From positions 1-20,830 of the forward strand of contig JAOZUP010000017.1 of NCBI GenBank assembly GCA_029938595.1: DNA of 20,830 nucleotides, written 5' to 3'. The position numbers and the translations under genes were made by a program. Shown here in pieces: positions 19,946 to 20,830 of this stretch (position 1 is its first letter; each line of letters opens with the position of its first letter). This stretch comes from Thermoanaerobaculales bacterium. Its GTDB lineage: Bacteria; Acidobacteriota; Thermoanaerobaculia; Thermoanaerobaculales; Sulfomarinibacteraceae. The notes beneath the pieces are model-generated. The model saw only the letters and a program-made list of their open reading frames with translations, had not been told where the DNA came from and did not search any database.

Positions 19946-20830
19946 TCAGTCTTCCTGTTTCTCGTTGAGTCCATACGCCTTGTTGATCTCGTCATATACG
20001 GGCTGAATCACGTCCCTCATGTCGGATTTTCCGCTCACTATGAAATCCGAATATGGGATCCTTTCGTTTGGATCGGGAATCTGCGGCTTCTCGGTGGGCG
20101 GAGGCGGCCAGACATCCTCATCAACAATCGCCATCCGCACGCGAATATCGTCCTTGGTGATATTCCACACCATGTAGTCCTCGGCGAGGCTCAGCGGACC
20201 GTCGTAGGTCGTCCGGACGCGATCATTGATCGGCCCTGTGGTGTCGAAGTCCTTGAAGAAGTGATAGGCAACGGCCATTCGCGGCTGGATCAACGACATC
20301 ATCTTGCCAAACGCTTCAGGCGCCGTATGGATCTGGGTGGCCACCGACAGAGCGCCCTGTGGAGTGAATCCGAACTTGGTGATCATGTCCGGTACGGTGA
20401 CGAAGCACTCGTGAATCGCCAGATCGGCATCCTTCGCATACTCCTCGTACCACTTGTTCGGATAGGTATCACCTCCGAACACAAATTTAAGACCGTTCCA
20501 CTCGAGGATGAAACTCACCGGACCATCTAGGGAGTGGATGGCCGGGATGGACCGAATCGTCACGCCGTTCTCCTGATAGATGATCGCATTCACGCCCTTG
20601 TAGTCGAACTCGGTGACGTCGAAGGGCTGGTATCCGCGTGGATCGGTGATCCCCTTGCGGCCGTCGAGGTCCCAGGTGAGCGCTTTGTACAAGTGATCCA
20701 GCGCGTACTTCGTGCCCCTCTCCGGTGTATCGCCACTCGGTCCCCAAACACTGAGTGGTTTCTGGCGACCGGCCAGTGCACCACCGACAAACAACGCATC
20801 CAGATCACCGAAGTGGTCGGTATGCAGGTG
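19946..20830 (-). CDS. MBL-fold metallo-hydrolase, N terminus beyond the window
   Basis: Metallo-beta-lactamase-fold hydrolase, substrate unknown. The visible 294 residues begin inside the zinc motif HLHTDHFGDLDA, so the true start lies past 20830; the internal TTG at 20794 is not a start. Further ligands are plausible at SIPAIHS, FGGDTYPN (the bridging Asp), LAIHECF and VAYHFF. The arrangement is like RNase Z and arylsulfatase-type MBL enzymes, but the C-terminal 60 residues (DDIRVRMAIVDEDVWPPPP, then a charged tail) are not part of RNase Z. Some related proteins are annotated as guanitoxin-cluster hydrolases; that label should not be taken as function here. An attC-like or terminator element follows the stop. 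Confidence 0.82.
   Translation of the reverse strand, partial: HLHTDHFGDLDALFVGGALAGRQKPLSVWGPSGDTPERGTKYALDHLYKALTWDLDGRKGITDPRGYQPFDVTEFDYKGVNAIIYQENGVTIRSIPAIHSLDGPVSFILEWNGLKFVFGGDTYPNKWYEEYAKDADLAIHECFVTVPDMITKFGFTPQGALSVATQIHTAPEAFGKMMSLIQPRMAVAYHFFKDFDTTGPINDRVRTTYDGPLSLAEDYMVWNITKDDIRVRMAIVDEDVWPPPPTEKPQIPDPNERIPYSDFIVSGKSDMRDVIQPVYDEINKAYGLNEKQED

Overview
The window is about 20.8 kb of GC-rich chromosome from a Gram-negative (diderm) bacterium. ADP-heptose and heptosyltransferase genes imply a heptose-containing lipopolysaccharide core, and type IV pilus motor genes with a PilS/PilR pair fit the same kind of cell. The clade cannot be fixed from sequence alone. The gene mix and the short 6-7 bp intergenic tandem repeats would suit Acidobacteriota or a deltaproteobacterial-type lineage, but that is inference. 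A selenocysteine tRNA shows that the organism decodes UGA as selenocysteine.

Layout. 1-301: non-coding DNA rich in hairpins. 302-3046: heptose kinase and heptose adenylyltransferase (4-nt-overlap class, sharing one base), then a repeat-filled spacer and a heptosyltransferase. 3197-10313: pilB-pilT-pilC-pilS-pilR in tight order, followed by a small DUF192 lipoprotein. 11022-12082, minus strand: a DUF4388 protein and an FmdB-type zinc ribbon protein, downstream of tRNA-Sec (12141-12239, minus). tRNA-Ala(GGC) starts at 12568 on the plus strand from a near-consensus sigma-70 promoter. A long hexanucleotide hairpin lies between the two divergent tRNAs.

The most interesting part is 12597-19581. 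The 3' 47 nt of tRNA-Ala plus 9 bp of flank recur as a perfect 56-bp direct repeat at 19526-19581. This is the signature of an element integrated at a tRNA 3' end. The 6.9-kb interval carries no integrase. It holds a DUF1611 protein and an alanine/ornithine-type racemase (coupled, minus), a VanX-like D-Ala-D-Ala dipeptidase (plus), a pirin gene broken by an in-frame amber codon, a 62-aa Cys-containing small protein, and an XylR/DmpR-type sigma-54 activator. Two good sigma-54 (-24/-12) promoter matches lie on the minus strand: one before the DUF1611-racemase operon, one before the small-protein/pirin operon. The interval therefore looks like a self-contained sigma-54-controlled D-amino-acid or D-dipeptide module moved as a tRNA-borne cassette.

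Right of the repeat are a 21-bp-armed hairpin, fragments resembling a GIY-YIG nuclease gene, an integron attC-like 73-bp element with a terminator hairpin inside it, and the 3' part of a metallo-beta-lactamase-fold hydrolase running off the window. Working model: the chromosomal core is LPS and pilus genes, and the segment from the tRNAs to the right edge is a recombination hotspot.
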